DNA of 64,000 nucleotides from Candidatus Saccharimonadota bacterium. GTDB lineage: Bacteria; Patescibacteriota; Saccharimonadia; Saccharimonadales; Saccharimonadaceae. Location: NCBI GenBank assembly GCA_017404955.1, contig JAFRBH010000012.1:1-64000 (forward strand), read 5' to 3'. Below are positions 1 to 9,349 of this stretch, in pieces. Position numbers and translations under genes: made by a program. The notes below the pieces were generated by a model that did no database searches, was not told where the DNA came from, and saw nothing but the letters and a program-made list of their open reading frames with translations. Every line of letters begins with the position of its first letter. The stretch's first letter is position 1.

Positions 1-110
1 TGAGAGAAGTGATAACGGTAGTAATGCCAAGAAGAGAAAGCACGGGTATAGCACTCAGTATGCTAAACCTCTTTAATAAGTACCCCCCCCCCATAACTAT
101 TTTTTGACAT
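1..110 (-). CDS. N-terminus of a putative phase-variable exported protein (partial, runs off the left edge)
   Basis: An ATG at 110-108 follows a strong AGGAGG Shine-Dalgarno (120-115). It opens a frame starting MSKNSY and entering a run of ten G. With G10 the frame stops after about 15 codons. With G9 or G12 it continues open to the window edge as a basic then hydrophobic stretch (YLLKRFSILSAIPVLSLL), which looks like a signal peptide or membrane anchor. The gene therefore reads as OFF in this sequence. The product's function cannot be seen because the rest lies outside the window. The tract length could also be a sequencing error. Confidence 0.5.
83..92. repeat. G10/C10 homopolymer tract inside a coding start
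   Basis: Ten consecutive C on the plus strand (G on the coding minus strand), seven codons after the start of the edge gene. Runs of this length slip readily during replication. Only G9 or G12 restores the long frame; G10 and G11 both lead to early stops. Confidence 0.6.
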
Positions 111-129
111 TATACCTCCTATTTCCAAT

Positions 130-159
130 ATTATAGCACAAGCTAAATAGAAAATACAA
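130..159 (-). promoter_or_regulatory. Sigma-70 promoter of the edge gene
   Basis: TTGTAT (-35, 159-154), an 18-bp spacer and TGCTATAAT (extended -10, hexamer 135-130). The predicted start near 123 gives a leader of about 13 nt that carries the AGGAGG. The upstream CTTGTGCTAT string recurs in the promoters of tmRNA and of the large RNA at 9915. Confidence 0.6.
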
Positions 160-189
160 TAATCTAAGTAGCAAAATAGACCAAAGTAC

Positions 190-317
190 CTAGAGTATTT
201 AGGAATGAACCCAACAAAAATTAGAGCTGTATTACCTTACGAGCACTGGCAGTAATGTCCAGGCGCAGTAAGGAATATACAGTTCTAATTTTTATTTGGC
301 GGGAATGACTATTCTAG
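190..317 (-). other. Long double-loop hairpin element, copy 1 (downstream of gyrA)
   Basis: The outer arms CTAGAGTA (190-197) and TATTCTAG (310-317) pair. An inner stem of about 24 bp joins 216-240 with 268-293. The internal loops contain GAACC (207-211) opposite GGCGGGAATGA (298-308), and GAGCAC (241-246) opposite GGCGCA (262-267) around a small apical hairpin. The same loop sequences occur in copies at 27004 and 57297 whose stems have different sequences. The element begins 11 bp after the gyrA stop. The sense strand is uncertain, but all three copies follow a minus-strand gene. Confidence 0.6.
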
Positions 318-327
318 ATGTCTCAGT

Positions 328-2940
328 CTATCTCTCAGTCTTTTTTGCTGCTTTTTCGATTGGCGTTTCAGCTTTTCCTTTATCGGCCCCCTCCGCTTCT
401 TCCTCTGGAAGTACAATTCCGATAGAAGCCACCGTGTCGCCCTCGCTCATACGCATGATACGTACACCTTGAGTAGCGCGACCAAGCGTTGGAATCTCTT
501 TCATCGCTACACGGATTGCTTGACCCTTAGTAGACATCATGATTACCTCTTTAGCTGCTGGATCCAATGTATGAACTGCTACAATTGGGCCAGTCTTTGC
601 GGTCACTGATGCCACTTTGATGCCAACTCCACCACGCTTGTGCACTGGAAAGTTAGCTACTGCAGTTGCTTTACCGTAACCGTTAGCAGAGATAGCGAGA
701 AGCTTCTGAGATGGATCAGTTACAATATCCATACCTACGATCTCGTCTTTAGGACGAAGTCTCATACCTCTGACACCTCTAGCTGCACGGCCCATAGCGC
801 GTACCTGATTCTCATTGAAGCGTACTGCCTGACCAGCCGAAGTAGAGATGATGATATCGTTAGAACCAGTAGTTCCCTTGACCCACTTAAGCTCGTCACC
901 TTCATCTAGCTTGATTGTAATCAAACCATTAGTACGAATATTCTCGTAATCCTTGATAGAGGTCTTCTTGATAGTACCCTTCTTGGTTGCCATAAAGAGG
1001 AAGCCGTCTGGGCCAAGTTCATCACCTTGTTTAATGATTGCGGTTACCTTCTCATCTGGGTGAAGATTGAGCATGTTTACAGCTGCAGTTCCCTTGGCGG
1101 CTAGAGATGCCTGCGGCACTTCGTAAGCCTTCAAACGGAATACTCTACCCTGAGAAGTGAAGAATAGTAAGAAATCGTGAGAGTTAGCAGTGATAATCTG
1201 AGCAATCACATCTTCTTCCTTGGTAGTCATACCGCGCTTGCCCTTACCACCTCTGTTCTGCTTACGGAAATCATTCTGAGACACACGCTTCATGTAATTC
1301 TCAGCGGTAAGCAAGATTACGCTTTCTTCCTCTGGAATTAGCTCTTCTTCAGAGAACTTGCCAGCTTCATGATTAATAATCTTGGAGCGGCGAGGATCAC
1401 CATATTTCTCTTTCATTGCGAGGAGTTCTTCCTTAATCACACGTAGGATTTCCTTCTCATCAGCGAGAATAGCTTCAAGTTTCTTGATAAGTTCGTGAAG
1501 TTCTTTGAGTTCTTCTTCAATTTTATCGCGTTCCAAACCTTGCAGTCTACGAAGTTGCATCGCGAGAATTGCAGCTGCCTGAATCTCAGAAAGACCGAAC
1601 TTCTTCATGAGTTGCTTATCAGCGTCATCATAGGATGCTCTAATTGTTGCAATCACCTCATCGATGTTATCAAGCGCAATCTTCAAACCTTCCAAGATGT
1701 GCGCACGTTCTTTCGCCTTTTTGAGATCGAACTCAGTTCTGCGACGAACCACTACCTGACGGTGCTTGATAAACTCTGCCAAAATCTCTTTAAGACCGAG
1801 AATTCTAGGCTGAATACCATCAACTAGTGCCAACATATTATAGTGGAACGAAGTCTGAAGACCAGTCATCTTGTAGAGCTGATTTAGAATCTTCTTTGGG
1901 AAAGCATCTTTCTTGAGCTCTACCACTACGCGTACCTTACCACGTGCTGATTCGTTTCTAGCGTCAGCGATATGATCAAGTTTTTTGTTCACCGCAAGTT
2001 CGCGTACTTTCTCAATAAATGCTTCCTTGCTCACGCCATAAGGCATCTCTGTAATAACGATGTTATAGCGACCATTTTTACGTTCTTCAATGTTGGTCAC
2101 AGCACGGATTGTCACAGAGCCTTTACCAGTAGCATAAGCCTGCTTCATCGGAGTGCCACCAAAGACTTCCGCCCCTGTTGGGAAATCTGGACCCTTAACA
2201 TACTTCATCAACTCATCTAGGGTAATATCTGGGTTGTCAATCTGGGCCACTGTTGCATCAACCAATTCACCAAGGTTATGTGGTGGAATATTGGTTGCCA
2301 TACCGACAGCGATACCCATCTGGCCATTAAGCAGAATATTAGGGAGCGCTGCAGGCAGAACCACTGGCTCTTGCTCAGTGCCATCGAAGTTATCTCTGAA
2401 ATCAACAGTTTCTTTCTCGATATCAGAGAGAAGCTCTGCACCCACCTTGTCCATTCTGGCCTCGGTGTAACGGGAAGCAGCTGGTTCATCACCATCAGCC
2501 GAACCGAAGTTACCTTGACCTTCTACGAGGGTATAGCGCATCTTCCAAGGCTGTGCCAAATTCACCATTGCATCGTAGATAGAAGAGTCACCGTGTGGGT
2601 GATATTTACCCATGACTTCACCGACGATACGTGCGGACTTTACAGTGGCATGTGGGGCTTTCCAGCCGTTTTTGTTCATCGCGTAGAGAATGCGCCTGTT
2701 CACAGGCTTCAAACCATCACGCACATCTGGGAGCGCACGATCGATAATCACCGACATCGAGTATTTCAAGAAATATTCTTCCATGGTGTTTTCTACCTGA
2801 CGCTTCTCAATACCATTTACCACTTCACCGACGGCCACTTCTGGCTCATCTACGTCTGGAGTGTTTTCAGTATCTGCAACTTCGCCATCAATTTTCATAT
2901 TTTTGATATCTTCTGGTAAGTTATTTTCATCTTTACTCAT
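328..2940 (-). CDS. gyrA: DNA gyrase subunit A
   Basis: This is the 870-aa breakage-reunion subunit of gyrase, which with GyrB introduces negative supercoils. The catalytic tyrosine is Tyr158 in [10 protein letters not shown]. The quinolone-region motif HGDSSIYD keeps Ser119 and Asp123, the usual sensitive residues. The GyrA-box is QNRGGKG at 561-567, a slight variant of QRRGGKG, and marks gyrase rather than topoisomerase IV. An acidic N-terminal extension of about 45 residues precedes the conserved core, and the C-terminal beta-pinwheel is present. AGGAG lies 7 nt before the ATG. The gene follows gyrB by 11 bp, so the pair is probably co-transcribed. A hairpin element follows the stop. Confidence 0.97.
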   Translation of the reverse strand: MSKDENNLPEDIKNMKIDGEVADTENTPDVDEPEVAVGEVVNGIEKRQVENTMEEYFLKYSMSVIIDRALPDVRDGLKPVNRRILYAMNKNGWKAPHATVKSARIVGEVMGKYHPHGDSSIYDAMVNLAQPWKMRYTLVEGQGNFGSADGDEPAASRYTEARMDKVGAELLSDIEKETVDFRDNFDGTEQEPVVLPAALPNILLNGQMGIAVGMATNIPPHNLGELVDATVAQIDNPDITLDELMKYVKGPDFPTGAEVFGGTPMKQAYATGKGSVTIRAVTNIEERKNGRYNIVITEMPYGVSKEAFIEKVRELAVNKKLDHIADARNESARGKVRVVVELKKDAFPKKILNQLYKMTGLQTSFHYNMLALVDGIQPRILGLKEILAEFIKHRQVVVRRRTEFDLKKAKERAHILEGLKIALDNIDEVIATIRASYDDADKQLMKKFGLSEIQAAAILAMQLRRLQGLERDKIEEELKELHELIKKLEAILADEKEILRVIKEELLAMKEKYGDPRRSKIINHEAGKFSEEELIPEEESVILLTAENYMKRVSQNDFRKQNRGGKGKRGMTTKEEDVIAQIITANSHDFLLFFTSQGRVFRLKAYEVPQASLAAKGTAAVNMLNLHPDEKVTAIIKQGDELGPDGFLFMATKKGTIKKTSIKDYENIRTNGLITIKLDEGDELKWVKGTTGSNDIIISTSAGQAVRFNENQVRAMGRAARGVRGMRLRPKDEIVGMDIVTDPSQKLLAISANGYGKATAVANFPVHKRGGVGIKVASVTAKTGPIVAVHTLDPAAKEVIMMSTKGQAIRVAMKEIPTLGRATQGVRIMRMSEGDTVASIGIVLPEEEAEGADKGKAETPIEKAAKKTER

Positions 2941-2951
2941 AATTTATCTCC

Positions 2952-4934
2952 TTAGAAATCAAGGTCATCCAGTTTAACACTTGCTGCCCCTGACTGAATA
3001 AAGTTCTTACGAAGATCGACCTGATCACCCATCAGCTTCGTAAATACCGCATCGGCTTTTTCCGCATCATCGATGTGGACCTGAACCAGGATACGGTTCT
3101 CTGGGTCCATCGTAGTCTCCCAAAGTTGCTTGGCATCCATTTCGCCAAGACCCTTAAACCTCTGCTGTGCAGTGTAGCCAGCTTGCTTGAATCTCTCTTG
3201 GGATTCGTCAATTTTCACACCCGCTTTCTTGCGTTCTTCAATCTTTTCGTTGATTTTCTTCTCTAGTGCTACTTCATCATAAACATAGTCAATCTTGCGG
3301 GTGTTTCCAGTACCCTTAATCAAACCAAACAGGGGTGGTTTTGCTAGATACACATGTCCCGTCTCAATCACCTGTGGCATGTAGCGGAAGAAGAAAGTCA
3401 TAAGTAGCGTTGCAATGTGTAAACCATCGACGTCAGCATCGGTCATGAACACAATCTTGTCATATCTGAGACCGTCGAGGTTAAATTGCTCACCAATACC
3501 CACACCAAGACCCTTAATTAGGGATACTAACTCTTGGTTAGCAAGCATCTTGTCAAGCCTTGCTCTCTCGGTGTTAAGCACCTTACCTCTTAGTGGTAAG
3601 ATTGCCTGAATCTGTGGGTTTCTACCTTCCTTTGCGGAACCTGCTGCAGAGTTACCCTCTACGATAAAGAGCTCACACTCTTCTCTAGATCTAGAAGAAC
3701 AATCGGCCAACTTCGATGGCAGATTAAGCCCCTCAAACGCGCCTTTACGAATAACGTTGTCACGTGCTGCACGAGCAGCCTTACGAGCTCTCGCTGCCAA
3801 TGTCGCCTTAGAGACAATCTTCTTTGCAATCTGTGGATTCTCTTCTAGGTAATAGCCAAAGTACTCGGACATCACCTTGTCGACGTAACCTCTAACCTCT
3901 GGATTACCCAGCTTGTTCTTGGTCTGACCTTCAAACTGTGGGTCTGGAAGCTTTACCAAGATTACTGCGGTGAGGCCTTCTTTAATATCATCACCAGTAA
4001 GGTTATCTTCCTTCTCCTTAAGGAGACCATTTTTACGAGCATAGTCATTGATTGTACGGTTAAGCGCAGTACGGAAACCAACCACGTGCATACCACCATC
4101 AGGGGTAAGAACGTTGTTTGCAAATGGTTTCATCGTCTCAGCAAAGCTATCATTATATTGGACAGCGATTTCCACCTCAGAATCTTCTATCTGTTTTTCT
4201 ACGTAGAAGATGTCATCAGAGAGCACTTCCTTGCCATTATTGAGGCGTTTTACATAAGACTTAATACCGCCTTCGAAGTAGAATGATTCTTTTTCACCCG
4301 TTCTCTCATCATTAACAGAGATCAAGATGCCTTTAGTAAGATAAGCCTGGTGTCTAGCATAGCTAGCAACCCATTTATAATCAAAAGTTGTGGTCTCTTT
4401 AAAGATCGTTGGATCTGGATAGAAAGTAATTGAGGTTCCCTGTTTGTCTGTTTTACCGATGACCTCTAGTGGCTTCTCTGTCTTACCAAGGTCAAACTCA
4501 ATATGATTAATCTTACCATCTCTATAAACTTCTGCCACCATGTGGGTGGAAAGTGCGTTCACTACTGATGAACCCACACCGTGAAGACCAGATGACACTT
4601 TGTAACCGCCATCACCGAACTTACCGCCAGCGTGGAGCACAGTGAGTACTGTTTCCAGAGTAGAAAGATGCGTCTTTGGATGGAGATCTACCGGAATACC
4701 ACGCCCGTTATCATCTACTCTTACTCCCCCATCATTCAAGATAGTAATTACTATCTTAGTAGCATAACCCGCAATTGCCTCATCGATAGAGTTGTCGGCA
4801 ATTTCCTTGATCAGGTGATGCAAACCGTCATAACCGGTCGATCCGATATACATACCAGGACGCTTACGAACCGGCTCTAGCCCTTCCAGAACTTGAATCT
4901 GAGAGCTATCGTAACTATTAGCCTTCTCAGCCAT
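2952..4934 (-). CDS. gyrB: DNA gyrase subunit B
   Basis: The 660-aa ATPase subunit of gyrase. The GHKL ATP site is seen in RKRPGMYIGST, EIADNSIDEA (catalytic Glu and Mg-binding Asn), VDDNGRGIPVD and GLHGVGSSVVNALS. The TOPRIM domain shows ELFIVEGNSAAGSAKEGR and MTDADVDGLHI, and the C-terminal tail has the usual RFKGLGEM. Length and motif order are normal. It leads a gyrB-gyrA operon transcribed leftward from a promoter at 4968-4996, leaving a leader of about 25 nt with GAGG before the ATG. Confidence 0.97.
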   Translation of the reverse strand: MAEKANSYDSSQIQVLEGLEPVRKRPGMYIGSTGYDGLHHLIKEIADNSIDEAIAGYATKIVITILNDGGVRVDDNGRGIPVDLHPKTHLSTLETVLTVLHAGGKFGDGGYKVSSGLHGVGSSVVNALSTHMVAEVYRDGKINHIEFDLGKTEKPLEVIGKTDKQGTSITFYPDPTIFKETTTFDYKWVASYARHQAYLTKGILISVNDERTGEKESFYFEGGIKSYVKRLNNGKEVLSDDIFYVEKQIEDSEVEIAVQYNDSFAETMKPFANNVLTPDGGMHVVGFRTALNRTINDYARKNGLLKEKEDNLTGDDIKEGLTAVILVKLPDPQFEGQTKNKLGNPEVRGYVDKVMSEYFGYYLEENPQIAKKIVSKATLAARARKAARAARDNVIRKGAFEGLNLPSKLADCSSRSREECELFIVEGNSAAGSAKEGRNPQIQAILPLRGKVLNTERARLDKMLANQELVSLIKGLGVGIGEQFNLDGLRYDKIVFMTDADVDGLHIATLLMTFFFRYMPQVIETGHVYLAKPPLFGLIKGTGNTRKIDYVYDEVALEKKINEKIEERKKAGVKIDESQERFKQAGYTAQQRFKGLGEMDAKQLWETTMDPENRILVQVHIDDAEKADAVFTKLMGDQVDLRKNFIQSGAASVKLDDLDF

Positions 4935-4967
4935 TTTTTACCTCAACTTTAATTATTATTTATAACT

Positions 4968-4996
4968 ATCATACACCTTGAGAGCTAAAAATTCAA
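4968..4996 (-). promoter_or_regulatory. gyrB-gyrA promoter
   Basis: TTGAAT (4996-4991), 17-bp spacer, TATGAT (4973-4968). The position gives a transcription start near 4961, about 27 nt before the gyrB ATG. Confidence 0.55.
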
Positions 4997-5194
4997 GAGG
5001 ACGTATCTCTTGCCCCGCCCCTGTTATTTTCAAGAAAATACAATTTTATATATAAATATAAGCCTTTTATAGGCGTTTTTAGGCGGTTCTAATTCCAAAA
5101 CGTAATCGAATACGTGTTTTTGTTACAATTGGCCTTACCGCGCCTCGTGTGGCCTCAAATTCCCAATTTTTATTTAAACATAAGCACTTTATAG
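4997..5194. other. AT-rich non-coding stretch upstream of gyrB
   Basis: About 200 bp with no gene I can support. Small local inverted repeats occur (GCCTTTTATAGGC near 5072; AACGTAATCGAATACGT near 5099). A minus-strand open frame crosses it but has no usable start codon, so it is not called. Confidence 0.4.
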
Positions 5195-5229
5195 CGAAAA
5201 AAGCTGGCCCCAGAATTCTTCTGGGGCCA
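5195..5229 (-). terminator. Intrinsic terminator of the 5310 minus-strand transcript
   Basis: An 11-bp perfect stem (TGGCCCCAGAA at 5205-5215 with TTCTGGGGCCA at 5219-5229), followed on the minus strand by GCTTTTTT. It ends leftward transcription from the small unit at 5275-5310 and any read-through from the ATPase gene. Confidence 0.75.
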
Positions 5230-5274
5230 CTGGCTTGATTTTTTGTATACCTAGTTAGCTGATCATCCTGCCCG

Positions 5275-5310
5275 TTATGATGTATTCATGAACACTACAA
5301 TGCAATTCAT
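5275..5310 (-). CDS. Possible 11-codon microprotein or leader peptide
   Basis: MNCIVVFMNTS, stop TAA. It is preceded by a strong GAGAGGGGGTG ribosome site 6 nt from the ATG. A -10-like TGGTAGAAT lies near 5387-5395 and a strong terminator at 5195-5229, so it sits alone on a transcript of about 180 nt. A hairpin TAGCGAAAATCGCTA (5359-5373) lies in its leader. No downstream gene is in the unit, so attenuation is not obvious. It may be a peptide, a dual-function sRNA, or chance. Confidence 0.3.
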   Translation of the reverse strand: MNCIVVFMNTS

Positions 5311-5423
5311 ATTTTTCACCCCCTCTCAAAATAAACAGTTTGATCACAAAAGTTCTATAGCGAAAATCGCTATCATATACATATTCTACCATACCTGGGT
5401 AAAAAAATCAAGCTTTTTCTCTA

Positions 5424-8270
5424 TTATCTAACCTTAAACACCTGATCTTCTGAGGCGTTATTTTGATCTGGCATCGCCATTTCTTCAGCTTTTTTGCCAC
5501 CTACCTGCTCTACGTCTTCATCTGGCACCACATTTTGGAAAACTGCATTAGCAGTCGTGGCGTTTTCTTGTTTGGCTGGGTCGCTTGAAAAGGTAGTCTC
5601 GCTATTAGCATTAGAGGAGATAGAAGGAACTGAAGATGGCGTCGCTTCCAGGGTACCCTTTTTCTTCATCCACCTATCTAGGAACGCTTCCGGCTTGCCG
5701 TCACCGCCAAACTCTAGTCCATCAGCAACACCAGAAGAAGAGGCATCCGAATTAACACTCTTCCCTAACCTTTCATTAATCTCCGCATCTACCTCAGCTC
5801 TAGTTCTACCGTATTTAGTGGCCGAATACATTTTCATCGAGTCTAATACTTCCGGATTTTCTTCTGACATTGGCGGAAGCAAAGACATTGTAAATGGCTT
5901 CGATGGCATATCAAACATCATCACCGTAGAAATCGCATGGAAATTCGGCTGGTTATGAAGGTCCTCTGCATTAAACGTCGGCGTAAACACCTTCTCCATA
6001 ATTTCCGCATCTGTGACACCAATACGCCCACAAATCACTGTGCCAACGTTACCAAGCAAGCCCTCGCGTATCTTATCGGTAAGCTGCGTCATAAATTGAT
6101 TTGCCACTATCAAATTCAGACGGAATTTACGAGCCTCAGATAGAATACTCTCAAAGCTCTCTGTTGCGAAATTCTGAAACTCATCAACGAACAGACAAAA
6201 ATCGTTACGCTGGTCCTCCGGCGTATCCACCCTTGACATTGCCGCTGTCTGAAACTTCATCACGAAAATCATACCTAGAAGTTTAGAGTTTATCTCTCCC
6301 ATCTTGCCTTTAGAGAGATTTACCAACAAAATCTTTTTGTTATCCATGATGTCACGAATATTAAACCCTGAATGTACCTGTCCTAAGATGTTTTTCATCA
6401 TAGTATTGGAAAGGAATGGCCCCCATTTTGAGGCAAACCAAGTAATCACTTCGCCTGCGTCATTTGATTTTTGAGAAGCTGGAAACTCCTTTGTCCAATA
6501 ATCGTAAACACTCTTATCTGTTACATACTGGAGCTTAGCTTTGACAAATTCTGGATCAATAAAACAACGTGGAATATCAATAAAGGTTGCCCCAGCAGGA
6601 TCAGACATCAGAAGAAGCGCGGCATTTCTAAACATGTGCTGGCCACGCGGACCAAAGAAACCTTGATTTCCTGGATCATACAATGACTGCAACATATTGA
6701 TCCCCTCTTGTACGATGAAATCTTTTTGATCCTCAGTCTCCCATTCAAACATATTCATACCAATCGGATGCTCAATGTCGCCAGGGTCGAAATAGATTAC
6801 ATCATCTATCCTATCCTTCGGTACCATTGAGAGTAGCTCCTCTGTTACGTCGCCGTGTGGATCAATAAAGGCAAAACCACGCCCAGCGAGCATATCTTGA
6901 TAAGCGATATTTTTCAGTAACACCGATTTTCCCATACCGGTAGCACCAATCACATAAGTGTGGCGCCTACGATCCTTTTCTGATAACCTAATTTCTTTCT
7001 TCTGACCTCTGAATTCATTTACGCCTAAAAGGATACCGTCAGTTACCAGTTTCGCCGGACCGTCAACCTGCTTAGTGAGCTGTCTTTCTACCTGAGAGTT
7101 CGGAATTGCATTCTGATCCGGCAAGTGAAACATTGTTGCAAGCTCCATCGAGTTTAAAATCAAACTATTATTTTTCTGTGGGAAGATACGGAAAATAAAA
7201 TCTTGCGCCAATTTCTTCTCATCTTTTAGCATATTGTATTCAAAACTGTTATAAAGCTGGGAGTTAAATAACGCAAATGCCGAGATCATTCCACCCACCA
7301 ACGCATCAGATCGAGCTTTAGACTTAGTGCTTGCCACCACCCTAATCAAGACCTCAAACCCAGGGTAGCGAGTCTTTTCATCAATCGCAGTCATTTCTTC
7401 CTGTTGAACATTGGTGATGGGTTCTTGCTCACTTGGATCCTTGGCGCGTTCTTTAATTGGTTCCACCGGCAAACGAATAATATCTGTGACTTTATCTATC
7501 ACCCAAATACCTGTACCACTTTTTGTGTTCCCATCCCGTATTTTTTTTATTCGGTCAGCCGATTTTTTTGTCCAACTCTGGTCAGTTGGGCGGAACATCA
7601 ACTGCAACGCCATACCCTCACCCTGTTTTACGGCAGACATCGCATTAAGTAACGCTCCTGAAGCGTCGCGTTTCATCTCTTCATAGGTAGCAATCGGATA
7701 GACAAACTCTTTCTTCAGGGAGAACTCGCCACCAGATACCCCGGCAATTCCCGCCTCTTTAGAGAAAATATTATCCTCATAGATCTCCTCTAATCTAGCG
7801 GTCGGATAAGCTGACACAATCGCCTGCTTCACTGTCTCTGTTATTACCGCTGGCACCACTGCATAATACTTGATCAGACCATCTGTGGCGATCATTTCAA
7901 AAGAGATATGTCTCTGACCATAAATCTTTGATTTTATACCTTTTTGCAGAGTGGAAGCAATAATCGAATACATAATCTGCGCTTGAGAAAGCGCCTCATT
8001 CGTCACGTCACGCTCGTCTCTACCGCCACCCTGAATGTCGTCTGTTTGCGGTGGCAAATGAATCAGCATTGGCACCATCTTGATACCACGTTCTAAGTTC
8101 TTAGCCTCGCGCCTCTTTTTTACGCCTCTAGCAAAGAATAATGCCCCCACGGCTAACGCCAGTAAAACCAGCGCCAAAATCACCAGCCACCCCAGTGTCC
8201 CAAGACCGCTCTGAGCTAATTCATTGGCTTCTGCTGCGCTGCTAAGCTCTGTTCCCACCGCAGATTCCAT
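5424..8270 (-). CDS. VirD4/TraG-like membrane ATPase (type IV coupling-protein family)
   Basis: A 948-aa protein with one transmembrane helix (about 25-47), a long mixed domain, then a RecA-like motor with Walker A GATGMGKS (442-449), an FIDPHGD strand (468-474) and Walker B FCLFVDEFQNF (691-701). The C-terminal ~100 residues are low complexity. This layout matches the DNA-pumping TraG/VirD4/TraD group widespread in CPR genomes, whose substrate in these organisms is not established. No VirB4, relaxase or other secretion genes are in the window. Its start overlaps the stop of the upstream 8270-8908 gene by one base, so the two are coupled. Confidence 0.8.
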   Translation of the reverse strand: MESAVGTELSSAAEANELAQSGLGTLGWLVILALVLLALAVGALFFARGVKKRREAKNLERGIKMVPMLIHLPPQTDDIQGGGRDERDVTNEALSQAQIMYSIIASTLQKGIKSKIYGQRHISFEMIATDGLIKYYAVVPAVITETVKQAIVSAYPTARLEEIYEDNIFSKEAGIAGVSGGEFSLKKEFVYPIATYEEMKRDASGALLNAMSAVKQGEGMALQLMFRPTDQSWTKKSADRIKKIRDGNTKSGTGIWVIDKVTDIIRLPVEPIKERAKDPSEQEPITNVQQEEMTAIDEKTRYPGFEVLIRVVASTKSKARSDALVGGMISAFALFNSQLYNSFEYNMLKDEKKLAQDFIFRIFPQKNNSLILNSMELATMFHLPDQNAIPNSQVERQLTKQVDGPAKLVTDGILLGVNEFRGQKKEIRLSEKDRRRHTYVIGATGMGKSVLLKNIAYQDMLAGRGFAFIDPHGDVTEELLSMVPKDRIDDVIYFDPGDIEHPIGMNMFEWETEDQKDFIVQEGINMLQSLYDPGNQGFFGPRGQHMFRNAALLLMSDPAGATFIDIPRCFIDPEFVKAKLQYVTDKSVYDYWTKEFPASQKSNDAGEVITWFASKWGPFLSNTMMKNILGQVHSGFNIRDIMDNKKILLVNLSKGKMGEINSKLLGMIFVMKFQTAAMSRVDTPEDQRNDFCLFVDEFQNFATESFESILSEARKFRLNLIVANQFMTQLTDKIREGLLGNVGTVICGRIGVTDAEIMEKVFTPTFNAEDLHNQPNFHAISTVMMFDMPSKPFTMSLLPPMSEENPEVLDSMKMYSATKYGRTRAEVDAEINERLGKSVNSDASSSGVADGLEFGGDGKPEAFLDRWMKKKGTLEATPSSVPSISSNANSETTFSSDPAKQENATTANAVFQNVVPDEDVEQVGGKKAEEMAMPDQNNASEDQVFKVR

Positions 8271-8908
8271 TACACTACCTTTCCTTCCGCCATATCAGAA
8301 AATTCAATTACTTCTGCCTGTTTCTTCCCTGGAAATTCTACAATTTTTGCCTGTTCGCCCTCTGGCGCCGCATCATCGGCTTCGTTGTTATTCCCGAAAA
8401 TTCGACCATAATTGTCTCTAAGGCCATCGGCCATCATCTCATTTCTCTTGTTATCAAGCTCAAACGGATCATTTTTATACTTAGAAATTACCTTTCTAAC
8501 TTGTTTCTGTGACTCCTTATCAATCAAGTCTCCACCAAAGGTCAAAATCTTATCTTTATCAATCTTCCCCTCTATTGAACCATCTTCGGCTAACGGCTTA
8601 TATTCGGTATCTATCTCTGGCGGAGTCATGCCTGGTGTCATTTCTGGAAAATCTGTTATCTGTTCCGAATCTCCTAATCCTTCTGGCATTTTCAAGCCCT
8701 CCGGCATATTTGAGCTTTCAAAGGCTTTAGGCGCCTCTGGAATACCAAACATTTCTGCAGCCTTACTACCTAATTCAGTCTTTGCTTTCCCACTTAAATC
8801 AAGTTTTTCTTTGACTAATTCCTGTGGTTTCTCAGTATTTCCACCAAAAATCCCTGGGCCTTTTTCACCCATATCAACCCTGTTACCTCCGGTTCCCAGG
8901 TTATCCAT
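8270..8908 (-). CDS. Hypothetical acidic soluble protein, partner of the VirD4-like ATPase
   Basis: A 212-aa protein I do not recognise, rich in Glu, Pro and Gly, with repeated MPEGLKMPEGLGD-type turns, no membrane helix, and an acidic, probably disordered middle. The ATG at 8908 is chosen because a TTTACT/TGCTACAAT promoter ends 6 nt upstream (hexamer 8920-8915), giving a leaderless message. A longer frame from 8959 would overlap the promoter. It is translationally coupled to the downstream ATPase and may be an adaptor, by position only. Confidence 0.6.
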   Translation of the reverse strand: MDNLGTGGNRVDMGEKGPGIFGGNTEKPQELVKEKLDLSGKAKTELGSKAAEMFGIPEAPKAFESSNMPEGLKMPEGLGDSEQITDFPEMTPGMTPPEIDTEYKPLAEDGSIEGKIDKDKILTFGGDLIDKESQKQVRKVISKYKNDPFELDNKRNEMMADGLRDNYGRIFGNNNEADDAAPEGEQAKIVEFPGKKQAEVIEFSDMAEGKVV

Positions 8909-8981
8909 AAGCACATTGTAGCAAGAAAAGCATAAAAAGTAAAGATAAAAAATGGTCAAAAATTAGATTTTTTGACCTCTG

Positions 8982-9329
8982 TTATAGGCGTTTAGAAATC
9001 ACAAAACAGCCCAGCATCACAAACGCCACCGCCATCGCCACAGTTGCAATATTCAACACCCCAAAAGATTGAATAAGAAGTAACATCACCGGTCCAAAAG
9101 CAATCATTGCCGCAAAGTAATTCTCTTTTCTAGTCCTTTCTTTATACCCCATCATACGCCTAAAGAAGATCACTAGTAAATTCACCACCCCCAGTACTAC
9201 CAGATATACCATGATGAAAAACACTAAAACCCCCAACGGACCGACTTCCGTAGGGGTTGTTAGATTTATCATCGCGAGAATAATAACGACGGCCACCAGA
9301 CTTGCAAACGATATCAGACGATTAAACAT
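8982..9329 (-). CDS. Small multi-pass membrane protein, unknown
   Basis: A 115-aa protein with about four hydrophobic helices (roughly 5-23, 29-56, 70-90, 92-112) and a basic cytoplasmic loop FFRRMMGYKERTRKEN. I recognise no family. TATAAT (9341-9336) ends exactly 6 nt before the ATG, so it is probably leaderless. It lies upstream of the VirD4-like pair in the same direction and may belong with it. Confidence 0.6.
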   Translation of the reverse strand: MFNRLISFASLVAVVIILAMINLTTPTEVGPLGVLVFFIMVYLVVLGVVNLLVIFFRRMMGYKERTRKENYFAAMIAFGPVMLLLIQSFGVLNIATVAMAVAFVMLGCFVISKRL

Positions 9330-9349
9330 AAGCCAATTATATCACACTA

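Noticed and set aside
640-2919. Several plus-strand open frames opposite gyrA
   Set aside because: Antisense shadows of a well-conserved gene, without ribosome sites or family features.
5040-5200. Minus-strand open frame with a plausible-looking sequence (EFEATRGAVRPIVTKTR)
   Set aside because: No ATG, GTG or TTG start, no ribosome site, and length within chance for an open frame.
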